64,000 bases of DNA, from the NCBI RefSeq assembly GCF_000381045.1, contig NZ_KB905731.1, positions 58,969-122,968 on the forward strand, in the 5' to 3' direction. The notes beneath the pieces are model-generated. The model did not search any database and had not been told where the DNA came from. It was given only the letters and a program-made list of their open reading frames with translations. This document shows positions 21,512 to 30,728 of the stretch, in pieces. Position 1 is the first letter of the stretch. Every line of letters begins with the position of its first letter. The stretch is from Thermus scotoductus DSM 8553 (GTDB lineage: Bacteria; Deinococcota; Deinococci; Deinococcales; Thermaceae). Made by a program: the position numbers and the translations under genes.

Positions 21512-22542
21512 ATCGCTAAAACGGAGGCCAAGGTGTGCGCACTTTTTTCCAGGGTGTGATGAGCAAGAACGTGGGCTCGCGCTTGCTTTCCAAGGTGGAG
21601 GGGCAGATTTTGCAGGGCCCGGGCTAGAGCTGAGGGCCACGGGGGTGTGAGCAGGCCTGTTTGCCCGCTGACGATCAGCTCTTGTTGTGCAGGGATAGGT
21701 GTGCTTACCGTGGGCAGAGCGGAAGCCATGGCCTCGAGGGTGGCCAGGCTTTGGTTCTCCCCTAGGGTGGGGAGGAGCATGGCGTCCACCGCTCGGTACA
21801 GCTCTGGCATGTCCGTGCGTCGTCCGAGGAAGTGCACGTTCTTTAGATTAAGGAACCAGGCAGTTTTTTGCCAAAGCCCCATTAGCTCTCCCGTACCCAC
21901 GAGCAAAAAATCGGCCTCAGGTAACAGCTTGGCGGTGAGAAGTACAGCGAGATGGTTCTTTTCCAGGCTCATTCGCGCGGGTACGATTACGGAAAACCTC
22001 TGGAGGCCATAGCGTTTCCTGAGCGCTTCCTTTTCCCCGGGTCCTGGGGGGCGGAAGTGTTCCGTATCCACCCCGTTGGGAACGGCATAGACGTTCCTAA
22101 TCCCGTGAACTTCTTTCAACCACCGGGCTGCCCAGCGGGAGACGGTGATCACGGCCTCGGCCCGGGTTAGGTTGGGAACTTGGAGAAGGCGGTAGCCCAA
22201 TCGGTATGCGTAACGGAGACCGAGCGGATAAAAGATCTCGATCTGATCGTGGATCAGGAGGGTTAAGCGGGTATATCTCGCGAAGAACTTCTTGTAGCTT
22301 TGGGGGTACCAGGCAGAGGCTACCACGCGGTCATATCCCAAAGGGAGGTCCTCGAAGGATCGGTAGGCGTGCACAGGTACCCCCCTTGCTTCTAAAGCCT
22401 GGCGGATCCATGCGTTGCCCTCTGCCAGGGGCAAGGCGGCCTCGGCCTCGAGGCCGAGCTGGCGAAGCCGGGGAAGCATCTCCTTGAGGTAGATCTCGCT
22501 TCCCCCCACGGTCTTGGCGTCGGTAAGAAAGAGAATCCTCAT
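21505..22542 (-). CDS. family 4/1 glycosyltransferase (tandem paralogue A)
   Basis: The 345-residue GT-B protein starts MRILFLTDAKTVGGSEIYL. It has VSRWAARWLKEVHG, VPNGVDTEHFRPP, ARMSLEKNHLAVLL, NVHFLGRRTDMPELYRAVDA and SLATLEAMASALP. The donor-site acidic pair is weaker than in paralogue B. Both paralogues have the same gene length, so a duplication is likely. ATG overlaps the pcp stop as ATGA. The product probably adds sugars to a surface polymer. Confidence 0.85.
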   Translation of the reverse strand: MRILFLTDAKTVGGSEIYLKEMLPRLRQLGLEAEAALPLAEGNAWIRQALEARGVPVHAYRSFEDLPLGYDRVVASAWYPQSYKKFFARYTRLTLLIHDQIEIFYPLGLRYAYRLGYRLLQVPNLTRAEAVITVSRWAARWLKEVHGIRNVYAVPNGVDTEHFRPPGPGEKEALRKRYGLQRFSVIVPARMSLEKNHLAVLLTAKLLPEADFLLVGTGELMGLWQKTAWFLNLKNVHFLGRRTDMPELYRAVDAMLLPTLGENQSLATLEAMASALPTVSTPIPAQQELIVSGQTGLLTPPWPSALARALQNLPLHLGKQARAHVLAHHTLEKSAHTLASVLAIC

Positions 22543-23120
22543 AATAGGGTGTCCAGAAGAAGCGTGACTGCCCTTACCTGTTCCGCCAGGGGAAGGTAGG
22601 CCCCACCCCGTTCCAGGGCAAGGGTTTCATCAGGGGGAAGGTGGACGAAGCCTACGGGAACTTCGGGGGGCAGGTGGAAAAGCGACAAATAGAAGGCTTG
22701 GTTACAGAGATAGCTTCCTGCGGAGAGGCTTTGTTTGGCGGGTATCCCGGCTTCCCGAAGTCGGCGGAGGGATTCTTTTAAGGGAAAGCGGGCCTCGAGG
22801 GCTAGGGGTCCCCCAGGTACCACCGGCGTATCCTCCCATCGGATGCCCCGGTTGTCGGGGCGCTCGAAGTCCAAGAGGTTTATCGCCAGACGCTCCAGGC
22901 TGAGGAGGGGTCTTCCTTCCGCCAGGCCTAGATGGAGAACCACCTTAGGCTTCAGTGCGTGAAGCTTCCTCAGGACCCCCGGAAGTGCAGCGGAGTCCAC
23001 GGGAAGGATGGCCTTGTGGAGGGGATGGTCACCCACCCCTTGGGGTAATCGCTCTAGAAGGGTGGCCGAGGGATTGTGTTTAAGACCGCCAAAGGGTTCG
23101 AAACCGGTGACCAGGATCAT
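22539..23120 (-). CDS. pcp: pyroglutamyl-peptidase I
   Basis: Cysteine peptidase that removes N-terminal pyroglutamate. All family signatures are in place in 193 residues: VTGFEPFGG at the start, the catalytic Glu in SLERLAIN (E76), the catalytic Cys in SAGSYLCNQ (C139) and the catalytic His in VGFVHLP (H160). A TATAAT on the minus strand lies about 18 bases before ATG 23120, giving a very short leader. It is divergent from the DegV gene and followed directly by the glycosyltransferases. Confidence 0.96.
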   Translation of the reverse strand: MILVTGFEPFGGLKHNPSATLLERLPQGVGDHPLHKAILPVDSAALPGVLRKLHALKPKVVLHLGLAEGRPLLSLERLAINLLDFERPDNRGIRWEDTPVVPGGPLALEARFPLKESLRRLREAGIPAKQSLSAGSYLCNQAFYLSLFHLPPEVPVGFVHLPPDETLALERGGAYLPLAEQVRAVTLLLDTLL

Positions 23121-23181
23121 GAGCTAAACTCCGTCGCCATTATAGCTGAGGTCTTCTTTTACCCGGTATAAGATGGGGTAC

Positions 23182-24018
23182 GTGGAACTGGGTCTGGTGA
23201 CGGATGCCGCAGCGGACCTGTCCCCGCGGTTCCTAGAAGAGGAGGCGGTGGGCCTGGTGCCCATCTACGTCCACCTGGGGGGCAGGAGGTACAAGGACTG
23301 GCGGGAGCTTACCCCGGATGCCCTCTATCAGGCCATACGGGCAGGGGCCGAGCCCGTGACCGAGCCTCCAGGGGTGGAGGACTTTGCCGAGGTTTACGAG
23401 CGCTACCTCCAGATTTATGACCGCGTTCTTTCCCTGCATGTTTCCGGGGAGCTCTCCAAAACCGTGGACAGGGCCCGGGAAGCAGCTTTGAAGGTGGCTC
23501 CCACCCGCATCCGGGTGGTGGACTCGGGCATGGTATCCGCTGGGCTTGGGGCCATGGTGCTGAGGGCGGTGGAGATGCTGAGGAAGGGAGCGGAGGAGGA
23601 GGCCATCGTGCGAGAGATGGAGAGGCTTCGCCGCTCGAGTCTTTACTTCAGCGTGGCCGACCTTTCCCATCTGGCCCGAAACGGGCGGCTGCCTCGCTTT
23701 GGGGAGGTGATCGGGAACCTTTTGGGTCTTCGCCCCATCCTGCGCATTGAGAAGGGACATATCCGCTTCCTGAAGGTGGCCCGAGAAGGGGCGGTGCCCG
23801 AGGTCCTGGCCCGGTTGGTCCTCGAGGAGCTTCAAGGAAAACCGGCCCGCATCACCATTGCCCACACCGATGCCAAAAGCGAGTGGATTGAAGGCTTAAA
23901 GAAGAGCTTGGAGGGCGCTTTGCGCCTGGAAAGGGGGCGCATCACGCGAAGCGGAGCCACCATCGCCGCCAACGTGGGTCTTGGGGCCATAGCCATCCAT
24001 GCTTACTCGATAGAATAG
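23182..24018 (+). CDS. DegV family fatty acid-binding protein
   Basis: The 278-residue protein of the DegV/FakB fold binds fatty acids, probably for phosphorylation by a FakA kinase that is not in the window. Family features are LGLVTDAAADLSP, LHVSGELSKTVDRAREAA, VVDSGMVSAGLGAMVLRA and LRPILRIEKGHI. I prefer GTG 23182 (giving MELGLVTDAAADL) to ATG 23173, because DegV proteins begin one strand before VTDS. The TATAAG box at 23167-23172 would touch the ATG but sits nine bases before the GTG. Confidence 0.85.
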   Translation: MELGLVTDAAADLSPRFLEEEAVGLVPIYVHLGGRRYKDWRELTPDALYQAIRAGAEPVTEPPGVEDFAEVYERYLQIYDRVLSLHVSGELSKTVDRAREAALKVAPTRIRVVDSGMVSAGLGAMVLRAVEMLRKGAEEEAIVREMERLRRSSLYFSVADLSHLARNGRLPRFGEVIGNLLGLRPILRIEKGHIRFLKVAREGAVPEVLARLVLEELQGKPARITIAHTDAKSEWIEGLKKSLEGALRLERGRITRSGATIAANVGLGAIAIHAYSIE

Positions 24019-24072
24019 GCCAAGGGTGCCCCCTCCGGCTCCCGGGTCAGAGGGGGTGGATGCTTCTTGCCC

Positions 24073-27008
24073 ATGGAGATCGCCCTGGAACGGTATTACG
24101 GGCACCGCCTGGCCCTGCCCCAGGTGGTGGCGGCCTTGATTTTTGCCCGGGAGAAGCCCCCGGCCCTCCTTCTGGTCCCAGAGGAGCGCTTGAGGCGCTA
24201 CCGGGACCTCCTAGCCTTTGGCGTGCCGGTTTACGTGAACCCTGGCCTCGAGGCCTGGGAGGAGCGGGCCCTCTTCGTGATGAGTTACGAGGAGGCCCTT
24301 GCTCCCTTTCCTGAGGACCCCTCCGCCTGGCGGCTCGTTTTGGAGGTGGGCCGAAGCTATCCTCGAAGGGAGCTCCTGGACCGCCTCCTGCGCATGGGGT
24401 ACGCCCGGGATGAGGATTACCGGGTGCTGGGGGAGGTGCTGGAGCTTGGCGGGGTGCGGCTGGAGTTCTTTGGGGAAGAGCTAGAGAGGCTTTTGGTGGA
24501 GGGAGAGGAACGCAAGCGGCACATCCTTCTACCCAAGCCGGGCAAGGCCGAAGCCTTTACCTCCAGAAAACTCCTCCACTTTCCTGGCCCCGTGTACCTG
24601 GACACCCCAGCCCTGGCCCCCAAGGAGGTCTGGTCCCTTTTAAGGGGGCGTCAGGTGGTGGCCCTGGGGAGCGGGGTGGAGCTTCCTCCCTTGGACCTGG
24701 GGATGAGACCCCTTCCCCCGTACAGGGGAAGCCTTAAATCCCTGGAAAAGGACCTTGCCCGCTGGCTCGGGGAGGGGAGGCGGGTTAGCCTCTTCGTGGC
24801 CCACGAGCGCACCCTGGACTACCTGAAAAGGCGGCTTGCCCCCTTCCGTCCCCAGGTACCCGAGCGGTTTCCGGGTCCCAGAGGCCAGCTTTCCCTTTTC
24901 AGGGGAGCCTTCGAGGGAGGGGCGGAGTGGGGGAGGAGGTTTTCCTCACCGAGGCCTTGGTCTTTGCCACCGGTGCGGTGCGGGCCAGGTTGCGGGTGGG
25001 GGAGGGGCTTACCGACCCCGGGGCTCTCTCCCCTGGGGATTTCCTCATCCACCCCGACCACGGCGTGGGCCAGTACCTGGGCTTGGAAACCCGGGAGGTG
25101 CTGGGGGTTAGGCGGGACTACCTGGTCCTCCGCTACAAGGGGGAGGGGAAGCTTTACCTTCCGGTGGAGCAGCTGCCCCTTCTCAGGCGCCATCCCGGCA
25201 CCACAGATGACCCTCCGGAACTTTCTTCCCTGGGCAAAGGGGAGTGGCAGCGGCTTAAGGAGAAGGCCAGGAAGGATGTGGAGGAGCTGGCGGCACGGCT
25301 TCTCATCCTTCAGGCCAAGCGGAAGGCTACCCCGGGCCGGGCCTTTCCTCCCTTGCCGGAGTGGGATCCCCTTATCGAGAGGGGCTTCCCCCACGAGCTC
25401 ACCCCGGACCAAAAACAGGCCCTGGAGGAGGTCCTGCGGGACCTCGAGGCTCCTTTCCCCATGGACCGGCTCATCTCCGGGGACGTGGGCTTTGGCAAGA
25501 CGGAGATTGCCCTCCGGGCTGCCCACCGGGTGGTGGGGCACGGGGCCCAGGTGGCCTTTTTGGTGCCCACCACCCTTTTGGCGGAGCAGCATGGCAAGAC
25601 CTTCCGGGAGCGGTTTGCCGGGCTTCCCGTGCGCATCGGGGTGCTTTCCCGCTTTACCCCCGAGAAGGAGGAGAAGTCCATCCTGGAGGGCTTGGAAAAG
25701 GGCACCCTGGACATCGTCATCGGCACCCACCGCCTTCTCCAGCCCGACGTGCGTTTTAAGGATCTCGGGCTTTTGATTGTGGACGAGGAGCACCGCTTCG
25801 GGGTGGCGCAGAAGGAGCGGATCCGCGAGCTGAAGGCCGAAGTGGATACCCTTTACCTCTCGGCCACGCCCATCCCCCGTACCCTTTATTCCGCCCTGGT
25901 GGGCCTGAAGGACCTATCCAGCATCAAAACCCCACCGCCAGGCCGGAAGCCCATTCGCACCTTCCTGGCTCCCTTTGACCCCCTTCTGGTTCGGGAGGCC
26001 ATCCTTTTTGAGCTGGAAAGGGGAGGCAAGGTGTTTTATGTGCACGACCGGGTGGCCTCCATCGAGGCGAGGAGGCGCTACCTGGAAAACCTGGTGCCCG
26101 AAGCCCGCATCGGGGTGGTCCACGGCCAGATGCCCGAAGGCCTGGTGGAGGAGACCATGCTCCTCTTCGCCGAGGGAGCTTACGATGTCCTTCTGGCCAC
26201 CACCATCATCGAGTCGGGCCTGGACGTGGGCGAGGCCAACACCATCCTCATCGAGCGGGCTGACCGTCTGGGCCTCGCCACCTTGTACCAGCTCCGGGGC
26301 CGGGTGGGGCGGCGGGAGCAGGAGGCCTACGCCTATCTCTTCCATCCTCCCCGGCTCACCGAGGCGGCGGAAAAGCGCCTCAACGCCATCGCTGATCTTT
26401 CCGACCTGGGAAGCGGCCATCTCCTGGCGGAGAAGGACATGGAAATCCGCGGCGTGGGGAATCTCCTGGGCCCTGAGCAACACGGGCATATCCGGGCCCT
26501 ATCCCTCGAGGTCTACAGCGAGCTTCTGGAGGAGGCCATTCGCAAGCTCAAGGGCGAGGCCAAGGAGGAGAGAAGGCACGTTACCCTGGACCTGGGAGTT
26601 TCCGCCCGGCTTCCTGCGGAGTACGTGCCGAGCCTCGAGGCCCGTAGCCGCTACTACGGCCGTCTGGCCGAGGCCCGGAGCCTGGCGGAGGTTTCCCGCA
26701 TCGCCAGGGAGCTCAAGGACCGGTATGGCCCCCTTCCCGAGGAGGCGGAAAACTTCCTGGCCCTTGCCCGGCTCCGCCTGGTGGCGGAGCGGAAGGGGGT
26801 GGTCTCCATCACGGAGGACCTTGCCCACCTCCAGGTCATCTTTCCCCGCTGGCCCCTGGACTATGACGCCAAGGCTTTGAGGCAACTTCCCTTCCGGGTC
26901 GAGCTTACCCAGTATCCCCCGGGCTTTCGCCTGGAGAAAAAGGGCTTAAAGCCCCGGGACTACCCCGAGGCTTTGCTCCAGGCCCTGTACTTGTTTGCCG
27001 ATGCCTAG
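24073..27008 (+). pseudogene. mfd: transcription-repair coupling factor Mfd, frameshifted
   Basis: Mfd releases stalled RNA polymerase and recruits UvrA. Residues of the N-terminal half are in frame 24073-24930. The helicase half, with [10 protein letters not shown] (Walker A), DEEH, and the TRG motif region, is in the next frame up to 27008. The switch is at 24928-24936, GTGGGGGAGG: one more G would restore [17 protein letters not shown] and give a ~978-residue protein, the usual Thermus length. The downstream frame has its own GTG at 24927. It may be a real lesion, a sequencing error or slippage; the coding quality of both halves argues for a recent event. Confidence 0.85.
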
Positions 27009-27115
27009 GGGTTTGGGATCAGGTTGAAAAGCTTGAGCCTTAGTACCAGTTCTGCCTGGGTCAGGGTGTACTGGACTCGTTCCCCGCTTAGGCTTAGGCT
27101 AAGCCTGGCACCCAC
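27005..27115 (-). CDS. possible 36-residue protein, unknown
   Basis: A short open frame read from GTG 27115 gives a 36-aa product with alternating residues [20 protein letters not shown] and a final LFNLIPNP. The stop overlaps the mfd stop on the other strand. TAAAAC lies about 12 bases upstream. The amphipathic look and position make it plausible, but nothing independent supports translation. Confidence 0.3.
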   Translation of the reverse strand: MGARLSLSLSGERVQYTLTQAELVLRLKLFNLIPNP

Positions 27116-27153
27116 GCGGAACCGATTGTTTTAGAGGGGGTTGAAGGCTTGAG

Positions 27154-27174
27154 TGTCAAACGTCCGGTTTGACA
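27154..27174. promoter_or_regulatory. palindromic operator at the beta-oxidation promoter
   Basis: Perfect 8-bp arms TGTCAAAC and GTTTGACA flank GTCCG. The right arm contains the -35 box TTGACA, so a bound dimer would block RNA polymerase. This layout fits a TetR-type repressor of fatty acid degradation; the protein is not identified here. Confidence 0.7.
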
Positions 27175-27197
27175 AGCCCTCTTTGCTGCCGTAAACT
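27169..27197 (+). promoter_or_regulatory. beta-oxidation operon promoter
   Basis: TTGACA (27169-27174) and TAAACT (27192-27197) with a 17-bp spacer. The start codon at 27222 has AAGGAGG, so this operon uses an ordinary leader, unlike many neighbours. Confidence 0.85.
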
Positions 27198-27221
27198 TTG
27201 ACTCAGTATAAGGAGGTGGCC

Positions 27222-29513
27222 ATGATCAAGAAGGTAGGCGTGGTGGGCGCGGGAACCATGGGGAGCGGGATTGCCGCTTTGGTGGTAAGCGCCGGGATCC
27301 CGGTGGTCCTTTTGGACATCCCGGGCGAGAGAGACCGGAACGAGCTGGCCAAAAGGGGCCTGGAGAGGGCCTTGAAGGCCAAGCCCGCAGCCTTCATGGA
27401 CCCCGATCTGGCCCGCTATGTGGAAATCGGCAACACTGAGGACGACCTGGGGAAGCTGGCGGACTGCGACTGGGTGGTGGAGGCCATCATCGAGAAGCCC
27501 GAGCCCAAGCGGGCCCTTTACGAGCGACTCGAGGCCATCCTAAAACCCACGGCCATCATCAGCTCCAACACCAGCGGAATCCCCATGCGGGTGCTTTTGG
27601 AAGGCCGATCGGAGGCCTTTCGCCGCCGCTTTTTGGGCACCCACTTCTTCAACCCGCCCCGCTACCTGCACCTCTTGGAGCTGATCCCCACCCCTGAAAC
27701 CGACCCAGAGGTCTTAAGGGAAATCCGGCGCTTCGGCGAGCGCATCCTGGGCAAGGGCACGGTCCTGGCCAAGGACTCCCCGGGCTTCATCGCCAACCGG
27801 CTTGGGGTTTACGGCATGGTGCAGGCGGTGCGCCTTATGGAAAAGCACGGCCTCAGCATCGACGAGGTGGATGCCCTCACGGGGCCCCTACTGGGCCGCC
27901 CCAACTCCGCCACCTTCCGCACCGCCGACCTCACGGGGTTGGATGTGCTCAAGCTGGTCACGGAGGAGCTTTCCCAGGCCACGGGGGAGGACTTCGCCCT
28001 GCCGGAGTGGGTTCTGCGCCTGGTGGCGGAAGGCCGGCTTGGGGAGAAGGCGGGTGCGGGGTTTTACAAACGGGTAAACGGGGAGATCTACACCCTGGAT
28101 TACCGCACCCTGGAGTACGTGCCCCGGGCCAAGGTGGACCTCCCGGAGCTTAAGGCCCTTCGGGACCTGCCCCTGGCGGAAAGGCTTCCGAAGGTGGTGG
28201 AGCTTCCCGGCAAGTACGGGGCTTTCCTCAGGGAGCTTTTCGCCCGCACCGCCCACTACACCTTGGAGAAGGCTCCCGAGATCGCCTACGACCTGGTTTC
28301 CGTGGACCAGGCCCTGGAGTGGGGGTTTGGCTGGGAGGAGGGGCCCTTTAAGAACATGGATGCCCTGGGCCTCGAGGGCCTAAGGAAGCTTCTCGCTGAG
28401 CATGGCCTTTCGGAACCCGAGCTTCTTAAGAAGGCCCAGGGGGGCTTTTACCGTAACGGCACCTACCTGGGCTTTGACGGCACCTACCATCCCCTGCCCA
28501 AGAGGGAAGGGGTGGTCTCCCTTAAGGCCCTTAAGTCCGAGGGGAAGGTCCTCCTGGAAGGCAAGGAGGCCGCGCTATTGGACCTGGGGGACGGGGTGGC
28601 CCTTCTGGAGTTCCGCACCAAGATGAACGCCATCGGGGAGGGTGTGATCCGCATGCTCCAGAAGAGCCTGGAGTACATGGAGGAAAAGGGGTACTTGGGC
28701 CTGGTGATCGGCAACGAGGACCCAAGGGCCTTCTCCGCCGGGGCCAACCTGGCCTTGATCCTCTCCTTGGCCCAGGAGGGCGAGTGGGATGAGCTCGCCT
28801 TGGCGGTGCGGCAGTTCCAGAAGGCTTCCATGTCCTTGCGCTATAGCCCCTTCCCGGTGGTGGTGGCTCCCTTCGGCCTGACCCTGGGAGGTGGGGCGGA
28901 GTTTGCCCTCCATGCCGATAGCGTTCAGGCCCACGCCGAGCTTTATATGGGCTTGGTGGAGGCTGGCGTGGGGCTTTTGCCCGCTGGGGGGGGCACCAAG
29001 GAGATGCTTTTCCGCTTCACTCAGGAGCTCGAGCCCTACGAGGAGGCGGATCCCTTTGAGGGGGTGAAGAGGGCCTTCAACCTCATCGCCTTGGCCAAGA
29101 CCTCCACCAGTGCCCTCGAGGCCCGCAAGATGGGCTTCTTAAGGGAGCGGGACCGGATCAGCATGAACCGGGACTTCCTCATCGCCGACGCCAAGCGGCG
29201 GGTTTTGGAACTCGCCCCCGATTACCGCCCGCCCCTGCCTCCGAGGATACGGGTCCTGGGAAGCGAGGCCTTGGGCAACCTTCGCTACGCTGTCTGGTCT
29301 TTCCGCGAGGCGGGGGAGATCACGGATCACGACATGAGGATCGGCCTGGAGATCGCCTACGTCCTTTCCGGCGGGGAAGGCCCGGTGCGGGAGGTTTCCG
29401 AGTGGGACCTTCTGGACCTGGAGCGCGAGGCCTTCTTGAAGCTCCTCGGCACCCGTAAGACCCAGGAGCGGATCGCCTACACCTTGAAGACGGGCAAGCC
29501 CCTTAGGAACTAA
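27222..29513 (+). CDS. 3-hydroxyacyl-CoA dehydrogenase / enoyl-CoA hydratase fusion (FadN/FadB type)
   Basis: The bifunctional beta-oxidation enzyme has 763 residues. The NAD domain is N-terminal (VGVVGAGTMGSGIAALV, residues 5-21; ISSNTSGIPM; GTHFFNPPRYLHLLELI), followed by the helical 3HCDH domains (KDSPGFIANRLG) and a C-terminal crotonase domain (AFSAGANLALIL, TLGGGAEFALHAD). This dehydrogenase-first order matches FadN rather than E. coli FadB. It is first in an operon with the thiolase (12-base gap) and acyl-CoA dehydrogenase. ATG 27222 was chosen because AAGGAGG precedes it. Confidence 0.93.
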   Translation: MIKKVGVVGAGTMGSGIAALVVSAGIPVVLLDIPGERDRNELAKRGLERALKAKPAAFMDPDLARYVEIGNTEDDLGKLADCDWVVEAIIEKPEPKRALYERLEAILKPTAIISSNTSGIPMRVLLEGRSEAFRRRFLGTHFFNPPRYLHLLELIPTPETDPEVLREIRRFGERILGKGTVLAKDSPGFIANRLGVYGMVQAVRLMEKHGLSIDEVDALTGPLLGRPNSATFRTADLTGLDVLKLVTEELSQATGEDFALPEWVLRLVAEGRLGEKAGAGFYKRVNGEIYTLDYRTLEYVPRAKVDLPELKALRDLPLAERLPKVVELPGKYGAFLRELFARTAHYTLEKAPEIAYDLVSVDQALEWGFGWEEGPFKNMDALGLEGLRKLLAEHGLSEPELLKKAQGGFYRNGTYLGFDGTYHPLPKREGVVSLKALKSEGKVLLEGKEAALLDLGDGVALLEFRTKMNAIGEGVIRMLQKSLEYMEEKGYLGLVIGNEDPRAFSAGANLALILSLAQEGEWDELALAVRQFQKASMSLRYSPFPVVVAPFGLTLGGGAEFALHADSVQAHAELYMGLVEAGVGLLPAGGGTKEMLFRFTQELEPYEEADPFEGVKRAFNLIALAKTSTSALEARKMGFLRERDRISMNRDFLIADAKRRVLELAPDYRPPLPPRIRVLGSEALGNLRYAVWSFREAGEITDHDMRIGLEIAYVLSGGEGPVREVSEWDLLDLEREAFLKLLGTRKTQERIAYTLKTGKPLRN

Positions 29514-29525
29514 AGAGGTGGAACC

Positions 29526-30719
29526 ATGCGGGAAGCGGTAATCGTTAGCGCAGTGCGGAGCCCCGTGGCCCGGGGCAAGAAGGATGGAGCCTTGGCCACC
29601 TTGCATCCCGTGGACCTCTCGGCCCAGGTGATGCGGCAGGCGGTGGAGCGGGTGGGCCTGGAGCCGAAGGAGCTCGAGGATGTCCTCTGGGGTTGCGCCA
29701 TGCCCGAGGCAGCCCAGGGGCTGAACATCGCCCGCCTGGCCCTTTTAAGGGCGGGCTTTCCCGTGGAAGTGGCGGGAGCCACCATCAACCGCTTTTGCTC
29801 CAGCGGCCTCCAGACCATCGCCATGGCTGCCCAGGCGGTGATGACCGGCATGGCGGATGCGGTGCTGGCGGGTGGGGTGGAGATGATGAGCCAGGTGCCC
29901 ATGTCGGGCTACCACACCCGCCTCCACCCCGACCTCACCCCCACGGAGTGGACTCCGGAAGGGTACTCCACCTATATCGGCATGGGCTTCACCGCCGAGA
30001 GGGTGGCGGAGCGCTTTGGCATCAGCCGGGAGGACCAGGACCGCTGGGCCCTGAGAAGCCACCAGAGGGCGGCCCAGGCCTGGGCCGAGGGTCGGTTTAC
30101 CGAGGTAGTGCCCATCCGCGTACCCAAGGTGCGCTACCAGGGAACCAAGAAGGTGGTGGAGGAAACCCTGTTTGAACGGGACGAGACCGTGAGGCCCGAG
30201 ACCTCCCTGGAGGCCTTGGCCAAGCTCCGGCCTGCTTTCAAAAAGGGCGGCACCGTGACGGCGGGGAACGCAAGCCCCTACTCCGATGGGGCGGCGGCGG
30301 TGGTGGTCATGAGCCGGGAGAAGGCGGAGGCCCTGGGCCTGAAACCCTTGGCCCGCTTCATCAGCTTCGCCGTGGCCGGGGTGGAGCCGGATGTCATGGG
30401 CATAGGCCCCATCAAGGCGGTGCCCAAGGCCCTGAAGCGGGCAGGCCTGAGCCTGGACCAGATCAGCCTCATCGAGTTCAACGAGGCCTTCGCCGCCCAG
30501 GTACTGGCGGTGATGCGCACCCTGGAAATGCCCGAGGAGAGGACCAATGTGAACGGCGGGGCCATCGCCCTGGGACACCCTTTGGGGGCCACGGGGGCCA
30601 AGCTCACCGCCCAGCTCATCGCCGAGCTGGGCAAGCGGGGCGGAGGGTATGGTTTGGTCACCATGTGCATTGGAGGCGGCATGGGTGCCGCTGGGGTTTT
30701 TGAGGTGTATCCAGCGTAG
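29526..30719 (+). CDS. fadA: acetyl-CoA acyltransferase (thiolase of beta-oxidation)
   Basis: The 397-residue thiolase cleaves 3-ketoacyl-CoA to acetyl-CoA and a shortened acyl-CoA. The nucleophile Cys91 is in [11 protein letters not shown], the His in [10 protein letters not shown] and the second Cys in [17 protein letters not shown] precedes the ATG. It lies between the hydroxyacyl-CoA dehydrogenase/hydratase and the acyl-CoA dehydrogenase, giving a complete beta-oxidation set with the ETF genes at 45.7 kb. Confidence 0.95.
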   Translation: MREAVIVSAVRSPVARGKKDGALATLHPVDLSAQVMRQAVERVGLEPKELEDVLWGCAMPEAAQGLNIARLALLRAGFPVEVAGATINRFCSSGLQTIAMAAQAVMTGMADAVLAGGVEMMSQVPMSGYHTRLHPDLTPTEWTPEGYSTYIGMGFTAERVAERFGISREDQDRWALRSHQRAAQAWAEGRFTEVVPIRVPKVRYQGTKKVVEETLFERDETVRPETSLEALAKLRPAFKKGGTVTAGNASPYSDGAAAVVVMSREKAEALGLKPLARFISFAVAGVEPDVMGIGPIKAVPKALKRAGLSLDQISLIEFNEAFAAQVLAVMRTLEMPEERTNVNGGAIALGHPLGATGAKLTAQLIAELGKRGGGYGLVTMCIGGGMGAAGVFEVYPA

Positions 30720-30728
30720 GAGGGAGCC

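Noticed and set aside
18589..23120. Glycosyltransferase region as a secondary-metabolite cluster or prophage
   Set aside because: Only sugar transferases plus pcp, with no scaffold, tailoring, integrase or phage structural genes. A surface glycan or glycolipid role is simpler.
24927..27008. A separate RecG-like helicase gene starting at GTG 24927
   Set aside because: The sequence continues the Mfd domain order exactly across a one-base frame change, so it is the second half of mfd.
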